39,208 nt of DNA. It comes from an uncultured Eggerthellaceae bacterium. GTDB lineage: Bacteria > Actinomycetota > Coriobacteriia > Coriobacteriales > Eggerthellaceae. Positions 1-8,409 of the stretch are shown piece by piece. Each line of letters starts with the position of its first letter. Position 1 is the stretch's first letter. The notes under the pieces are model-generated. The model was not told the origin of the DNA. It made no database searches and was given only the letters and a program-made list of their open reading frames with translations. The position numbers and the translations under genes are program-made. The stretch is taken from positions 1 to 39,208 of the forward strand of contig CAJUSF010000010.1 in assembly GCA_910588945.1 (NCBI GenBank), given 5' to 3'.

Positions 1-485
1 ACTAACTATTAATAGCTTCCGTAAGGAAGCATATATATAAATGCATGAAGGAGTTGACCGCTGACGCGAAGCGTCAAGGGTAAACGTCAAATACGAAAAG
101 GGATGTAAGGGCTTTGATTCACTTGAAAAGGTAGACGAATATGCCATCATCCCCGTCCCCTGACATAAAAAATGATTGCCGAGATGCTTACAAAGCGAGT
201 TCCGCAGGAGCGAAGCGACGAGGACTGTTTGAGCGACTAAGTATCTCGGCAATCATTTCGTTAGTGCGCAGACAATGTGACAAGCTATACGTCCACTTAT
301 CACGCGAGCAACTAAGTATCTTGGTAATCATTTAAGCCGCTCAACTATTAGAGCGAGGAAAATGCGAGAAGCCCGTCCAACAGTATCAGTATCAGTGTGA
401 GATGTCATCAGACTGCAAACTGAAGCTGAAATCCGCTATTGCTTAAAGATAACTCTATGCTTGATCCGAAATCATTGGTCCCTAG
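1..485. other. Non-coding, repeat- and hairpin-rich edge, probably mobile-element debris
   Basis: No convincing gene is seen. Two tight hairpins stand out: 15-30 (GCTTCC, loop GTAA, GGAAGC) and 62-76 (TGACGC, loop GAA, GCGTCA). A three-copy 21-base repeat lies at 170-333. A plus-strand frame that is open from 65 to a stop at 161-163 encodes about 32 residues (ending AIIPVP) and could be the tail of a degenerate gene, since the same frame further upstream has stops at 38-40 and 62-64. The open frame at 141-335 consists largely of the repeats and is not believed. The rest, 340-485, shows nothing but a short CAGTAT tandem near 390. The style resembles the ends of integrative elements; this is inference. 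Confidence 0.5.
170..333. repeat. Three-copy 21-base repeat, one inverted and two direct
   Basis: The unit at 238-258 is the reverse complement of 170-190 with one mismatch. It recurs in direct orientation at 313-333 with two mismatches. The two direct copies also share the upstream bases that end in ACTAAG. The inverted pair (170-190/238-258) could form a 20-pair stem around a 47-base loop that carries a GCGAAGC motif. Repeats of this kind are common at the ends of integrative elements or as recombinase sites, but no recombinase is in the window. Confidence 0.6.
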
Positions 486-523
486 AAAAGAAAAAAGTTC
501 AGAGACCCATTGACTCTGAACTT
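486..523 (-). terminator. Rho-independent terminator after the tRNA pair
   Basis: On the minus strand a 10-base stem (AAGTTCAGAG / CTCTGAACTT, arms 514-523 and 495-504) with a 9-base loop is followed by a run rich in T (complement of 486-496). It lies 9 bases beyond the 3' end of tRNA-Val and would end the tRNA-Leu–tRNA-Val transcript. Confidence 0.85.
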
Positions 524-530
524 GCATTTC

Positions 531-606
<76 letters not shown>

Positions 607-648
607 GGATATGCATTTTGAACGTATATCCCAAATAAAGATCTTAAC

Positions 649-737
649 TGGTGTCGGAGGCGGGATTTGAACCCGCACACCCGATATGTGGGCACTAGCA
701 CCTCAAGCTAGCGTGTCTGCCGTTCCACCACTCCGAC
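649..737 (-). tRNA. tRNA-Leu (GAG)
   Basis: Class II tRNA: acceptor GTCGGAG/CTCCGAC, discriminator A, encoded CCA, anticodon stem CTAGC/GCTAG with loop TTGAGGT (anticodon GAG), a long variable arm, and T arm GCGGG-TTCAAAT-CCCGC. It is the first gene of the tRNA pair and lies about 60 bases beyond the secG stop. Confidence 0.95.
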
Positions 738-795
738 ACGATTCAAAAGCGTTGATTATTCTATCAGAATATATCAGCTAATCAATAGAGAATTT

Positions 796-1053
796 CTAAT
801 TTGTGGAAATAGTTCCGTGAGGGAAGATGATCATCAACACAATGAGCGAGACCATAAACACGATCGCACAGATAATGGTGATCCTATCCAGATTCTTCTC
901 GATAATGCTCGTTCCCGTTTGAGTAGAATACATTGAGCTTGCGATAGCATCGGAGATACCGGTACCTTTACCCGAATGCATGAGGATGAATATGATCAAT
1001 CCAATTCCTGAAAGGAACAACAAAGCGAGGAAAACTATCACTAATGGCGTCAA
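796..1053 (-). CDS. secG: Protein translocase subunit SecG
   Basis: SecG is the small accessory subunit of the SecYEG channel in the cytoplasmic membrane and assists SecA-driven protein export. The 85-residue product is of family length. It has two hydrophobic segments (about residues 3-25 and 58-78) on either side of a loop with the typical HSGKGTGIS and SSMYS pattern. The start codon is TTG (1051-1053), preceded by a purine-rich stretch with no strong Shine-Dalgarno. It is the last gene of the glycolytic cluster, 73 bases after gpmI; the gpm/tpi/pgk–secG arrangement is widespread in Gram-positive bacteria. Confident. Confidence 0.9.
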   Translation of the reverse strand: MTPLVIVFLALLFLSGIGLIIFILMHSGKGTGISDAIASSMYSTQTGTSIIEKNLDRITIICAIVFMVSLIVLMIIFPHGTISTN

Positions 1054-1112
1054 GATCTCACACTTCTTTCAAAACGCTGAATCATCAAATTGGCATAGCA
1101 AATACTAGATTA

Positions 1113-1129
1113 TAGCCGCAAGCCGGCTA
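1113..1129 (-). terminator. Weak hairpin overlapping the gpmI stop codon
   Basis: TAGCCG / CGGCTA with a 5-base loop begins at the TAG stop of gpmI on the minus strand and is followed by TAATCTAGTATTTGC, which is only partly T-rich. It may be a weak attenuator or 3'-end stabiliser between gpmI and secG; a full terminator is doubtful. Confidence 0.3.
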
Positions 1130-2710
1130 ACTAGCAAGGAGATTATTTCCACTCATCTGCTCCGGCACATCCAGACCGATAGCATAAAGCAGCGTCGGCG
1201 CTATATCAGCAAGTTTGCCATCCGCCCCGCTGAGATGGAGGTCCTTACCGCTCGCATCGACCAAGATAAGAGGAACGGGCGCTGTGGTATGAGCAGTATG
1301 AGGCGTACCGTCATTGGCTAACATGCTATCTGCATTGCCATGATCGGCCGTGACGAGCGCTATCCCGCCTTTTGACCTGATGGCATCCACAACCGCGCCT
1401 ACGCCTGAATCAACTGCCTCAACGGCCTTTATCGCCGCCGGAATGCTTCCCGTGTGACCCACCATATCGCAATTAGCGAAATTCACGATATAGACATCAG
1501 CTTCATCAGCAAGAATGGACGCGACAAGCGACGAGGATACCTCAGGTTCGCTCATTTCCGGCTGCAGATCATATGTAGCGACCTTCGGGCTTGCGATAAG
1601 CACTCTTTTCTCCCCAGGCTTTTCCTTCTCGATCCCGCCATTGAGGAAAAACGTCACATGGGCATATTTCTCCGTCTCGGCAATATGGAGCTGGGTCAAT
1701 CCCTCGCTTGCGAGAACATCTGCAAGCACGTTATCCGGAAACTGCTTCGGAAAAGCCACGGGCGCATCGATAGTTGGATCGTATTCAGTCAGGCATACAA
1801 ACTCCACCCTCGGATGAAACCCGCGCTCAAAGCGATCGAAGTCCGCATCGACGATCGCACGCGTGATCTCACGTGCGCGATCGGGTCTAAAATTGAAGAA
1901 TACGACAGCATCGCCATCGGTAAGGCCTTCATCTTCAAAGCTCACAGGCACAACAAACTCATCGGTGACACCTTCTTGATAAGAAAGCTCGACAGCCTCA
2001 ATCGGATCTTTATCCGAAACAGAAACAGGACACACGATCGCATCATATGCGCGCTTGACCCTGTCCCAACGATTATCTCTGTCCATAGAATAATAGCGAC
2101 CCATCAAAGAGGCGATACGCAAATCGAGGTCATCGCGATCAGAGGTGATCGAATCGATGATTCCTATAAGCTCTTCGATATAGCCTTTGCCGCTTTGAGG
2201 TGGAACATCGCGCCCATCCAGAAAACAATGGATGCGTATGCGTTTGATACCGGCATCAACAGCAGCATGCAAAAGCGCATATAGATGCGCATTGGATGAA
2301 TGTACACCACCGTCGCTCAAAAGTCCCATCAGATGCAGTGTCGAGCCCGCCGCTACAACCTTCTCGAAAGCCTCCGAAATAACAGGATTTGCCTCGATCT
2401 CGCCGTTATCGCATGCGTTATTGATCCGCGACAGTTCTTGATGGACGATCCTTCCTGCACCGATATTAAGATGTCCGACCTCGGAATTACCCATCTGGCC
2501 CTGTGGAAGGCCCACATCTTTGCCGGATGCTCTCAACTTCACCCATTCATTGTTCTTGAAAAGCGAATCCAGATTCGGTGTTGCAGCAAGCGATATCGCA
2601 TTGCCCTCACCCGCATCCTCAAGCCCAAAACCGTCCATGATGATAAGACATGCGGGCAAAGCAAGCAAAGATTTATCGTTTCTCTCAATGAAGGTATCAG
2701 AAGTCGTCAT
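1127..2710 (-). CDS. gpmI: 2,3-bisphosphoglycerate-independent phosphoglycerate mutase
   Basis: Cytosolic enzyme interconverting 3- and 2-phosphoglycerate. It belongs to the alkaline phosphatase superfamily and needs two Mn ions. Metal-binding MDGFG is near residue 26, the phosphoserine motif MGNSEVGH has Ser near 76, the phosphotransferase insert follows, and DHGNAD near the C-terminus supplies further metal ligands. At 527 residues it is slightly longer than the usual 510, because of about 17 extra residues at the N-terminus. The ATG at 2710 is chosen because GAGGAAG lies just before it; the more distal TTG at 2725 overlaps that site. It sits between tpiA and secG in the glycolytic run. Confidence 0.95.
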   Translation of the reverse strand: MTTSDTFIERNDKSLLALPACLIIMDGFGLEDAGEGNAISLAATPNLDSLFKNNEWVKLRASGKDVGLPQGQMGNSEVGHLNIGAGRIVHQELSRINNACDNGEIEANPVISEAFEKVVAAGSTLHLMGLLSDGGVHSSNAHLYALLHAAVDAGIKRIRIHCFLDGRDVPPQSGKGYIEELIGIIDSITSDRDDLDLRIASLMGRYYSMDRDNRWDRVKRAYDAIVCPVSVSDKDPIEAVELSYQEGVTDEFVVPVSFEDEGLTDGDAVVFFNFRPDRAREITRAIVDADFDRFERGFHPRVEFVCLTEYDPTIDAPVAFPKQFPDNVLADVLASEGLTQLHIAETEKYAHVTFFLNGGIEKEKPGEKRVLIASPKVATYDLQPEMSEPEVSSSLVASILADEADVYIVNFANCDMVGHTGSIPAAIKAVEAVDSGVGAVVDAIRSKGGIALVTADHGNADSMLANDGTPHTAHTTAPVPLILVDASGKDLHLSGADGKLADIAPTLLYAIGLDVPEQMSGNNLLAS

Positions 2711-2778
2711 CGTATTCTTCCTCAAGCTGTATAGATGATGTTGTTTCCGGTGAAGATCAAGAATCGCAGACAGCGTAT

Positions 2779-3558
2779 TTAGAGCGCTGCTTTGACCACG
2801 CCGATGAAGGAACCAGCCGCAAGCGATGCGCCGCCTATCAATCCGCCATCGATATCAGGCTGCGCCATCAAAAGATCAGCATTGCCTTCGTTCATCGAAC
2901 CGCCGTATAAGATGCGCACACCCTCTGCGATATCATCACCATAGAGCGCAGATACAGTTGCGCGTATATGAGCGCAGACCTCCTGCGCCTGTTCAGGCGT
3001 TGCAGTGCGACCCGTTCCTATAGCCCAGATAGGCTCATACGCGATCACAACATGGGCCGCCTCGTCCTCGCTGACACCGGCGAGCGCTGCATTCACCTCG
3101 GCCTCAACAAATTCCAAATAGCTACCCTCATCGCGGACCGCCAAAGATTCACCGACGCAGATGATCGGATCGATAGCGTCTCTCTCTTCACCAAGAAGAG
3201 CCTTGACTTTAAGATTTACATCCTCGTTAGTCTCACCGAACAATGTACGTCTCTCAGAATGCCCTACGATGCAATATCCACAGCCGATCTCCTTGAGCAT
3301 TGCGACGGATATCTCTCCTGTGTATGCTCCGCTCGGCTCCCAATAAACGTTCTGAGCACCAACCGCGATCTTGGTTCTGTCGAATTCGAACACGGTCTTT
3401 ACAGGCTTAAGATCGACAAATGGCGGGCAGACCGCCACATCAACCGTCTCAGCCCAATCAGGTTCAAACTCGTTTGAGATCTCCTGAGCAAGCACAACAG
3501 CCTCGCCGATGGTGTTGTTCATCTTCCAGTTTCCGGCGATAAGAGGTTTGCGTGACAT
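2779..3558 (-). CDS. tpiA: Triosephosphate isomerase
   Basis: Interconverts dihydroxyacetone phosphate and glyceraldehyde 3-phosphate in the cytosol. The 259-residue TIM barrel shows AGNWKMN (Asn10, Lys12), the catalytic histidine in VGHSERR (about His100), the catalytic glutamate in AYEPIWAIGTG (about Glu175), and the phosphate-binding YGGSMNEGNA and GGLIGGASL. The ATG at 3558 follows a GAAAGGAAG ribosome site. It lies 70 bases after pgk and 68 before gpmI and is probably co-transcribed with both. Confidence 0.97.
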   Translation of the reverse strand: MSRKPLIAGNWKMNNTIGEAVVLAQEISNEFEPDWAETVDVAVCPPFVDLKPVKTVFEFDRTKIAVGAQNVYWEPSGAYTGEISVAMLKEIGCGYCIVGHSERRTLFGETNEDVNLKVKALLGEERDAIDPIICVGESLAVRDEGSYLEFVEAEVNAALAGVSEDEAAHVVIAYEPIWAIGTGRTATPEQAQEVCAHIRATVSALYGDDIAEGVRILYGGSMNEGNADLLMAQPDIDGGLIGGASLAAGSFIGVVKAAL

Positions 3559-3628
3559 AAGGGGTACTTCCTTTCAAATGCGTTGAATGTCGAAACGAAT
3601 CTTGATGCGATCGATGCCCGGATGCGCC

Positions 3629-4813
3629 TTAGGAAAGAGCCTTAACGCCCGGGAGCTCCTTTCCTTCAACGAGCTCCATTGAAGCGCCGCCGCCGGTGGA
3701 GATGAAAGTCATCTTGTCCGCAAGATCAAATTTATTGACGGCTGCCACCGAATCGCCGCCGCCGATGATAGTATCTGCAGCCTCGTTCTGCGCAACAGCT
3801 TCGGCAACACCGAGCGTGCCTGTCTCAAACGGCTTCATCTCAAAGACACCCATGGGTCCGTTCCAGAAAATGCTCGCAGCACCTGCGATCGCATCTGAAT
3901 AAAGAGCAACCGTCTTAGGGCCGATATCTAGACCCATCATGTTGGTCGGAATATCATCAATGGATACAATCTCAACAGAAGCATTCTCATCGATAGCATC
4001 TGCCACGACGACGTCGACAGGCAGCAACAGATCCACCCCATTGGCGCGAGCCTTATCTAGCATGCGCTGTGCCTCTTTTACCCAGTCATCCTCTTTAAGA
4101 GACGCTCCGACCCCCTTGCCTTTGGCAAGAAGGAAGGTAAAGCACATAGCTCCACCTATTATGAGAGTATCGGCCTTATCAAGAAGCGCATCGATAACTT
4201 TGATCTTGTCAGAGACCTTCGAACCTCCGAGAATGGCCACAAATGGACGCTTGGGATCATCAAGCATGGATGTGAGCGTTTCAACTTCCTTATTCATGAG
4301 ATATCCTGCATATGAGGGAAGATGCTCTGCAACACCGGCTGTCGATGCATGCGCGCGATGCGCGGTGCCGAATGCGTCATTGACGTAAATATCGGCAAGC
4401 TCAGCGAGTTCGCTCGCAAATTCAGGGTCGTTCTTCTTTTCACGCTTATCGAAACGAATGTTTTCCAGAAGGACGATATCACCGTCTTCCATGGCATCGA
4501 CCGTCTCCTTCGCGATCGGTCCGATAAGCTCACGGCACAAGACGATATCCTTGCCAAGCAGCTCTTGGAGACGTCTAGCGACTGGCCCCAAACTGAACTC
4601 CTCCTCGAAGCCCTCGCCTGCCGGGCGACCACGATGGCTCACCAAGATAAGACGACCACCATCGCCAATGAGTTTCTCTATTGTGGGAAGAGCTGCCCTG
4701 ATGCGTGTGTCATCTGAAACCACGCCATCTTTGACAGGTGTATTAAAATCAACGCGAACCAAGACCTTCTTGCCTTTGACATTCGCCTCATCGATGCTCT
4801 TGATGTTTGCCAT
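3629..4813 (-). CDS. pgk: Phosphoglycerate kinase
   Basis: Transfers the acyl phosphate of 1,3-bisphosphoglycerate to ADP, the first ATP-yielding step of glycolysis. The 394-residue product is of standard length and has two domains: substrate-binding RVDFNTP near the N-terminus, SHRGRP, the hinge region, and nucleotide-binding WNGPMGVFE and TGGGASME near the C-terminus. The ATG at 4813 is preferred over upstream ATGs because AGGA lies 8 bases before it and the product then begins MANIKS as in homologues. It is separated from gap by 258 bases that carry a large stem structure, so it may have separate control. Confidence 0.96.
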   Translation of the reverse strand: MANIKSIDEANVKGKKVLVRVDFNTPVKDGVVSDDTRIRAALPTIEKLIGDGGRLILVSHRGRPAGEGFEEEFSLGPVARRLQELLGKDIVLCRELIGPIAKETVDAMEDGDIVLLENIRFDKREKKNDPEFASELAELADIYVNDAFGTAHRAHASTAGVAEHLPSYAGYLMNKEVETLTSMLDDPKRPFVAILGGSKVSDKIKVIDALLDKADTLIIGGAMCFTFLLAKGKGVGASLKEDDWVKEAQRMLDKARANGVDLLLPVDVVVADAIDENASVEIVSIDDIPTNMMGLDIGPKTVALYSDAIAGAASIFWNGPMGVFEMKPFETGTLGVAEAVAQNEAADTIIGGGDSVAAVNKFDLADKMTFISTGGGASMELVEGKELPGVKALS

Positions 4814-4936
4814 GAGCATTTTCCTTTCGATACAAAATACAGACAGAGCCAAAACACATCAACGCTCTATCAAGAAAATCTACTACGCATTTCGAACAAA
4901 AAACAGACCAACGGAAATGTCTCAAAATATAGCAAA

Positions 4937-5036
4937 GTTCCGACCGGTATCTGCAATCACCCCGCCTTTGGACCGAGCACACAACATTGCTCGATAAATC
5001 CAAAGACAAGATCAAAGGTCAGATACCTGTCGGAAC
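4937..5036. ncRNA. Candidate structured RNA or palindromic element between gap and pgk
   Basis: Three nested inverted repeats fit one long hairpin. Arms 4937-4953 and 5020-5036 pair over 17 bases with one mismatch; 4966-4972 with 4999-5005 pair over 7 bases; 4974-4979 with 4988-4993 pair over 6 bases around an 8-base loop. On the minus strand it begins 35 bases after the gap stop and ends about 123 bases before the pgk start. What follows it is TTTGCTATATTTTG, so it could be the gap terminator, a leader or attenuator for pgk, an RNA-processing site, or a small MITE-like palindrome. I recognise no known riboswitch class. Confidence 0.45.
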
Positions 5037-5071
5037 CATAACGTCATGATCTATAAGTGAAGATCGCAAAG

Positions 5072-6073
5072 CTATAGCATGATCTTTGCAAGATCCTTGA
5101 CACGATTTGAATAACCCCACTCGTTGTCATACCAAGATACGCACTTCACAAAGTTGCCTTCACCACCAAGAACCATAGTGAGCTTCGAATCGAACACAGA
5201 TGATGCCGAATCGCCAACGATATCGATCGAAACAACCGGATCTTCAGTGTACTTGAGGATGCCTTTCATCGGACCTTCGGCTGCAGCTTTCATCGCTGCA
5301 TTGATCTCGTCAATCGTGACTTCCTTTTCAAGCTCAACCGTAAGATCAACCATCGATCCGTCTGGCGTGGGAACGCGAGTAGCAAAACCATCGAGCTTAC
5401 CCTTGAGATCCGGGAGAACCAGCGCAACGGCACGTGCAGCACCGGTGGTGGTCGGGATCATGGACATAGCTGCAGCACGGGCACGACGCAGATCCTTATG
5501 AGGAAGATCGAGGATCTTCTGATCGTTGGTGTAGGCATGGATCGTGTTCATGAAGCCACGCTTGATTCCAAAGTTGTCGAGCAGCACCTTAGCAAACGGC
5601 GCCAAGCAGTTGGTGGTGCAAGACGCGTTCGATACGATGTTATCCGTCTCCTTGTTGTATGTATCGTCGTTCACGCCCATGACGATCGTGGCATCAACAT
5701 TCTTTCCCGGTGCAGAGATGATGACTTTCTTCGCACCTGCCTCAAGATGTGCCTTGGCCTTTTCGCCATCGGTAAAAAATCCTGTAGACTCGACCACGAT
5801 GTCGACACCGAGCTCTCCCCAAGGAAGCAGTGCTGGATCCTTCTCGGATAAAACGATGGTCTTCTGACCGTCGGCGATAAAGCCATCCTCGACGACCTCG
5901 ACCTCCTCGAACATCCTGCGATGCACGGAGTCATATTTCAACAGATGAGCCATTGTTGGGATATCGCCCAGGTCATTGATAGCAACGACCTCAAGAGCTG
6001 GGTCGTTAAACATAGCTCTGTAGACCAGACGACCGATTCTTCCAAAACCGTTGATTCCGACTTTGATTGCCAT
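5072..6073 (-). CDS. gap: Type I glyceraldehyde-3-phosphate dehydrogenase
   Basis: Oxidises glyceraldehyde 3-phosphate to 1,3-bisphosphoglycerate with NAD and phosphate. The 333-residue product shows the dinucleotide fold GINGFGRIGR, the adenosine-site INDLGD typical of NAD-preferring enzymes, catalytic SNASCTTNC (Cys152), the catalytic histidine in NTIHAYT (His179), and C-terminal WYDNEWGYSNRV. The ATG at 6073 has a GGAG site about 10 bases upstream. It is the first gene of the glycolytic cluster. A CRP/FNR-like palindrome lies about 30 bases upstream of the start, which would suit repression or carbon control. Confidence 0.97.
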   Translation of the reverse strand: MAIKVGINGFGRIGRLVYRAMFNDPALEVVAINDLGDIPTMAHLLKYDSVHRRMFEEVEVVEDGFIADGQKTIVLSEKDPALLPWGELGVDIVVESTGFFTDGEKAKAHLEAGAKKVIISAPGKNVDATIVMGVNDDTYNKETDNIVSNASCTTNCLAPFAKVLLDNFGIKRGFMNTIHAYTNDQKILDLPHKDLRRARAAAMSMIPTTTGAARAVALVLPDLKGKLDGFATRVPTPDGSMVDLTVELEKEVTIDEINAAMKAAAEGPMKGILKYTEDPVVSIDIVGDSASSVFDSKLTMVLGGEGNFVKCVSWYDNEWGYSNRVKDLAKIML

Positions 6074-6100
6074 ACTTAGACTCCAATCATTAGATACTTT

Positions 6101-6115
6101 TGTGAATAGATCACA
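6101..6115. promoter_or_regulatory. CRP/FNR-like palindrome upstream of gap
   Basis: TGTGA-ATAGA-TCACA is a perfect inverted repeat with a 5-base spacer (the classic CRP site has 6). It lies 28-42 bases upstream of the gap start; a partial half-site (ATGATCACATG) lies about 30 bases further upstream. That close to the gene it would more likely repress or overlap the promoter. No regulator gene is in the window, so the link to a CRP/FNR-family protein is inference. Confidence 0.35.
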
Positions 6116-6308
6116 TTAGAAGAATATCACGCTATGATCACATGAATGGAGCTTATCGGTAAACAGATCCGAAACGGTTTCCTATCTGTATAACTGATAC
6201 AAGAAATATACACATTAACGGATGCGGCCGCGAAAATATCGGCACTATCGCTAAGGTCTGGCCGCAAAGTCGCAACCTTGCAAAACAAGCGAAAATAGCC
6301 CTTTGCGA

Positions 6309-7238
6309 TCAGTCCGGCTTGTTCATCATTGCTTCAAGTCTGCGTACTCTGTGATTCATGGCGGATTTCGACAGCGGTGGTGCCGCTTTGTTCCCAAGTT
6401 CCTTAAGCGATGCGTCCGGATACGCCACGCGAAGCCTGATAAATTCCTGAAGCGCGGGTGGAAGCGTCTCGATATCGTGCTCCTCAAGGACCTCTCTTAT
6501 CATGAACAGCTGCTCCACCGCCGCCTTTGTCGCTTTTTGCTGATTCGCGAGCTCAGCGTTTATCATGCGGTTCACATCATTTCGCACCGACTTGACCACT
6601 CGCTCCTCCTCCATCGCTATCGCACAGTGGTGCGCACCTGTGAAAGCGAGGAACTCGAGGATCGCCGTACCGCTTTTGAGATAGATCATATAAGAGCTGC
6701 GCCTTTGCATGATCTTCGCTTTGATGCCCTTCTCTGACATCAAGCGCACGATATCCTCGGCAAGCTCAGCGGTCTCGACGATCATCTCGAAATGAAAGTC
6801 GCTCTTTGGATTCGAGATGAATCCCGATCCGAGAAAAGCGCCTCGAAGATAGGCTGCGCTGCAGCATCCTTTCGAGACGATCGACGGGTCGACCCCCATG
6901 CGAAGCCCGCCATCGGCAGTGATTATCCCCATATCGCGCAACGCGGGTGCCAGTCCTTTTTGAGCAGGGATCTCGATCAGATAGTTCGGCGTCTTATGCA
7001 GGATCGATCGCCTAGCTGTAAGCTGCGTTTTCAGATCATAGATTGAATGCAGCAGCCTTATGATAAGCCTTCCTACGGATGCCGAATCCGTTGCAATCTC
7101 AACACGATACTTGCCCGGACCGCTCAAAAAGAGCGTTCCCTCTATTCGTACAAGCGCGGCAAGCGTGGCCTTTTCGCAGTGTGAACACTCCGGTTCTACA
7201 TGCGAAAGCTCATCTCTAACATCAGATGTGAACGACAT
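6309..7238 (-). CDS. whiA: WhiA, sporulation/cell-division regulator homologue
   Basis: WhiA is a DNA-binding protein with an N-terminal LAGLIDADG-like fold and a C-terminal helix-turn-helix. It controls sporulation septation in Streptomyces and affects division in non-sporing Gram-positives. The 309-residue product starts MSFTSDVRDEL, as in homologues, and carries CSHC near residue 20 and the HTH region SLKELG...SKSAMNHRVRRLEAM at the end. The ATG at 7238 with GAGG upstream is chosen; the frame extends further upstream into yvcK without similarity. It is the last gene of the rapZ–yvcK–whiA run, which is conserved across Firmicutes and Actinobacteria. Confidence 0.93.
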   Translation of the reverse strand: MSFTSDVRDELSHVEPECSHCEKATLAALVRIEGTLFLSGPGKYRVEIATDSASVGRLIIRLLHSIYDLKTQLTARRSILHKTPNYLIEIPAQKGLAPALRDMGIITADGGLRMGVDPSIVSKGCCSAAYLRGAFLGSGFISNPKSDFHFEMIVETAELAEDIVRLMSEKGIKAKIMQRRSSYMIYLKSGTAILEFLAFTGAHHCAIAMEEERVVKSVRNDVNRMINAELANQQKATKAAVEQLFMIREVLEEHDIETLPPALQEFIRLRVAYPDASLKELGNKAAPPLSKSAMNHRVRRLEAMMNKPD

Positions 7239-7257
7239 GATTCGCCTCGCGTGATCT

Positions 7258-8409
7258 CTAACGGTATCTTCTTGCCTGCACAAGCTTAATAACCTGAAGC
7301 ACGGCATCTCTGTATGCGCTGGGACTGTGCCAAGTAGGACGCTGCGGGTCAACAAGGTTGCGCGTTATGACGACTGGGCCCTTCGCTTGGATCTTTAACA
7401 TATCCTGATAAGTGATCGACACCGGCCTTATCCTGCCTGAGAGGCGTAAATCATCGAGATCCGATATCGATGCATGTTCGAGCCGGTCGCCTGCAAGCGC
7501 CACAAAACTACCGGTAGCAGGACTTTCAGCCCTCAGAGGAACGGGCGAATGTATGAGCACATAGTCCACAAGATCGTTCATCCCATGATCAAGCAGAGCC
7601 TGAACATGTTCTTTGGCGGTAAGCCCCCAAGTCTCTCCCTGCATATCGGCGAGCGAGCAGACGAACAGAACACTTCCATGCGATCGCCGTATGGCGTTTA
7701 TGACACCCGGGACAAGAAGGTTCGGGATTATGGATGTGAACAGCGATCCCGGGCCCAAGACTATAAGATCGGCATTTCGGATAGCTCGAAGCGCTGGTTT
7801 GTACGGCGTGATTGAATCAACATCAGCCTCAAGCCTGACAGTCTCAAGTGCTGTTCTGGAGTGGCAAGCCACAGCCTGTCCGTCTAGGATGCGACCATCT
7901 CTGGTTCTTGCCCGGAGTGTTACATGATCGAGCGTTGAAGGATATACATGCCCTTGTGCATTGACCAGACGCTCGCATATCGATATCGCCTCCGGAAACG
8001 ATCCGCATGCATCCTCGAGCGCAGCGAGCATGAGATTGCCGAGCGCATGGTTGTTCGCGATAGAGAAACGGTATTTGAAAGCCTTCACGAGCGGATCAAA
8101 AGGATCATCTGCCATCGCTGCAATGCATTTGCGCACATCTCCAGGCGGTGTTACATCAGCCTCTTCACGAAGAATTCCGGTCGAACCCCCATCATCAGCC
8201 ATGGCGACGACTGCGCTCGTTTCGATTCCGAGCGACAGCAGTGTCCTGATCGACACAGGAGCTCCTGTGCCACCGCCGATTACAACCGCACGAAACGGCT
8301 CATCGAATAGATCGTCAATGTCGTCATCTACACGATCGAGATCGATCTTTGCGAACGCAGAAGTGGCCGACGCATCCATATTGAATGCATTGTTCAATAC
8401 CGGTTTCAT
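7258..8409 (-). CDS. yvcK: YvcK/CofD-family gluconeogenesis factor
   Basis: YvcK proteins bind UDP-sugars and are needed for normal envelope synthesis on gluconeogenic carbon. The 383-residue product has VIGGGTGAP at about 44-51, ADDGGSTG at 71-78, PPGDVRKC, and GPGSLFTSIIPNLLVPG, all family marks. About 38 residues precede the Rossmann-type core, an acidic extension of no known role. Its ATG shares four bases with the rapZ stop (ATGA), which implies translational coupling. Between rapZ and whiA, as in many Gram-positives. Confidence 0.93.
   Translation of the reverse strand: MKPVLNNAFNMDASATSAFAKIDLDRVDDDIDDLFDEPFRAVVIGGGTGAPVSIRTLLSLGIETSAVVAMADDGGSTGILREEADVTPPGDVRKCIAAMADDPFDPLVKAFKYRFSIANNHALGNLMLAALEDACGSFPEAISICERLVNAQGHVYPSTLDHVTLRARTRDGRILDGQAVACHSRTALETVRLEADVDSITPYKPALRAIRNADLIVLGPGSLFTSIIPNLLVPGVINAIRRSHGSVLFVCSLADMQGETWGLTAKEHVQALLDHGMNDLVDYVLIHSPVPLRAESPATGSFVALAGDRLEHASISDLDDLRLSGRIRPVSITYQDMLKIQAKGPVVITRNLVDPQRPTWHSPSAYRDAVLQVIKLVQARRYR

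Noticed and set aside
141..335. 64-codon plus-strand open frame at the left edge
   Set aside because: It consists largely of the three-copy repeat and has no ribosome site; likely non-coding.
1454..2284. 276-codon plus-strand open frame
   Set aside because: It lies wholly opposite gpmI, has no ribosome site or recognisable protein character, and mirrors the codon use of the real gene.
4788..5015. 75-codon minus-strand open frame between gap and pgk
   Set aside because: It runs through the stem structure into the pgk start, has no family character, and is explained by the palindrome.
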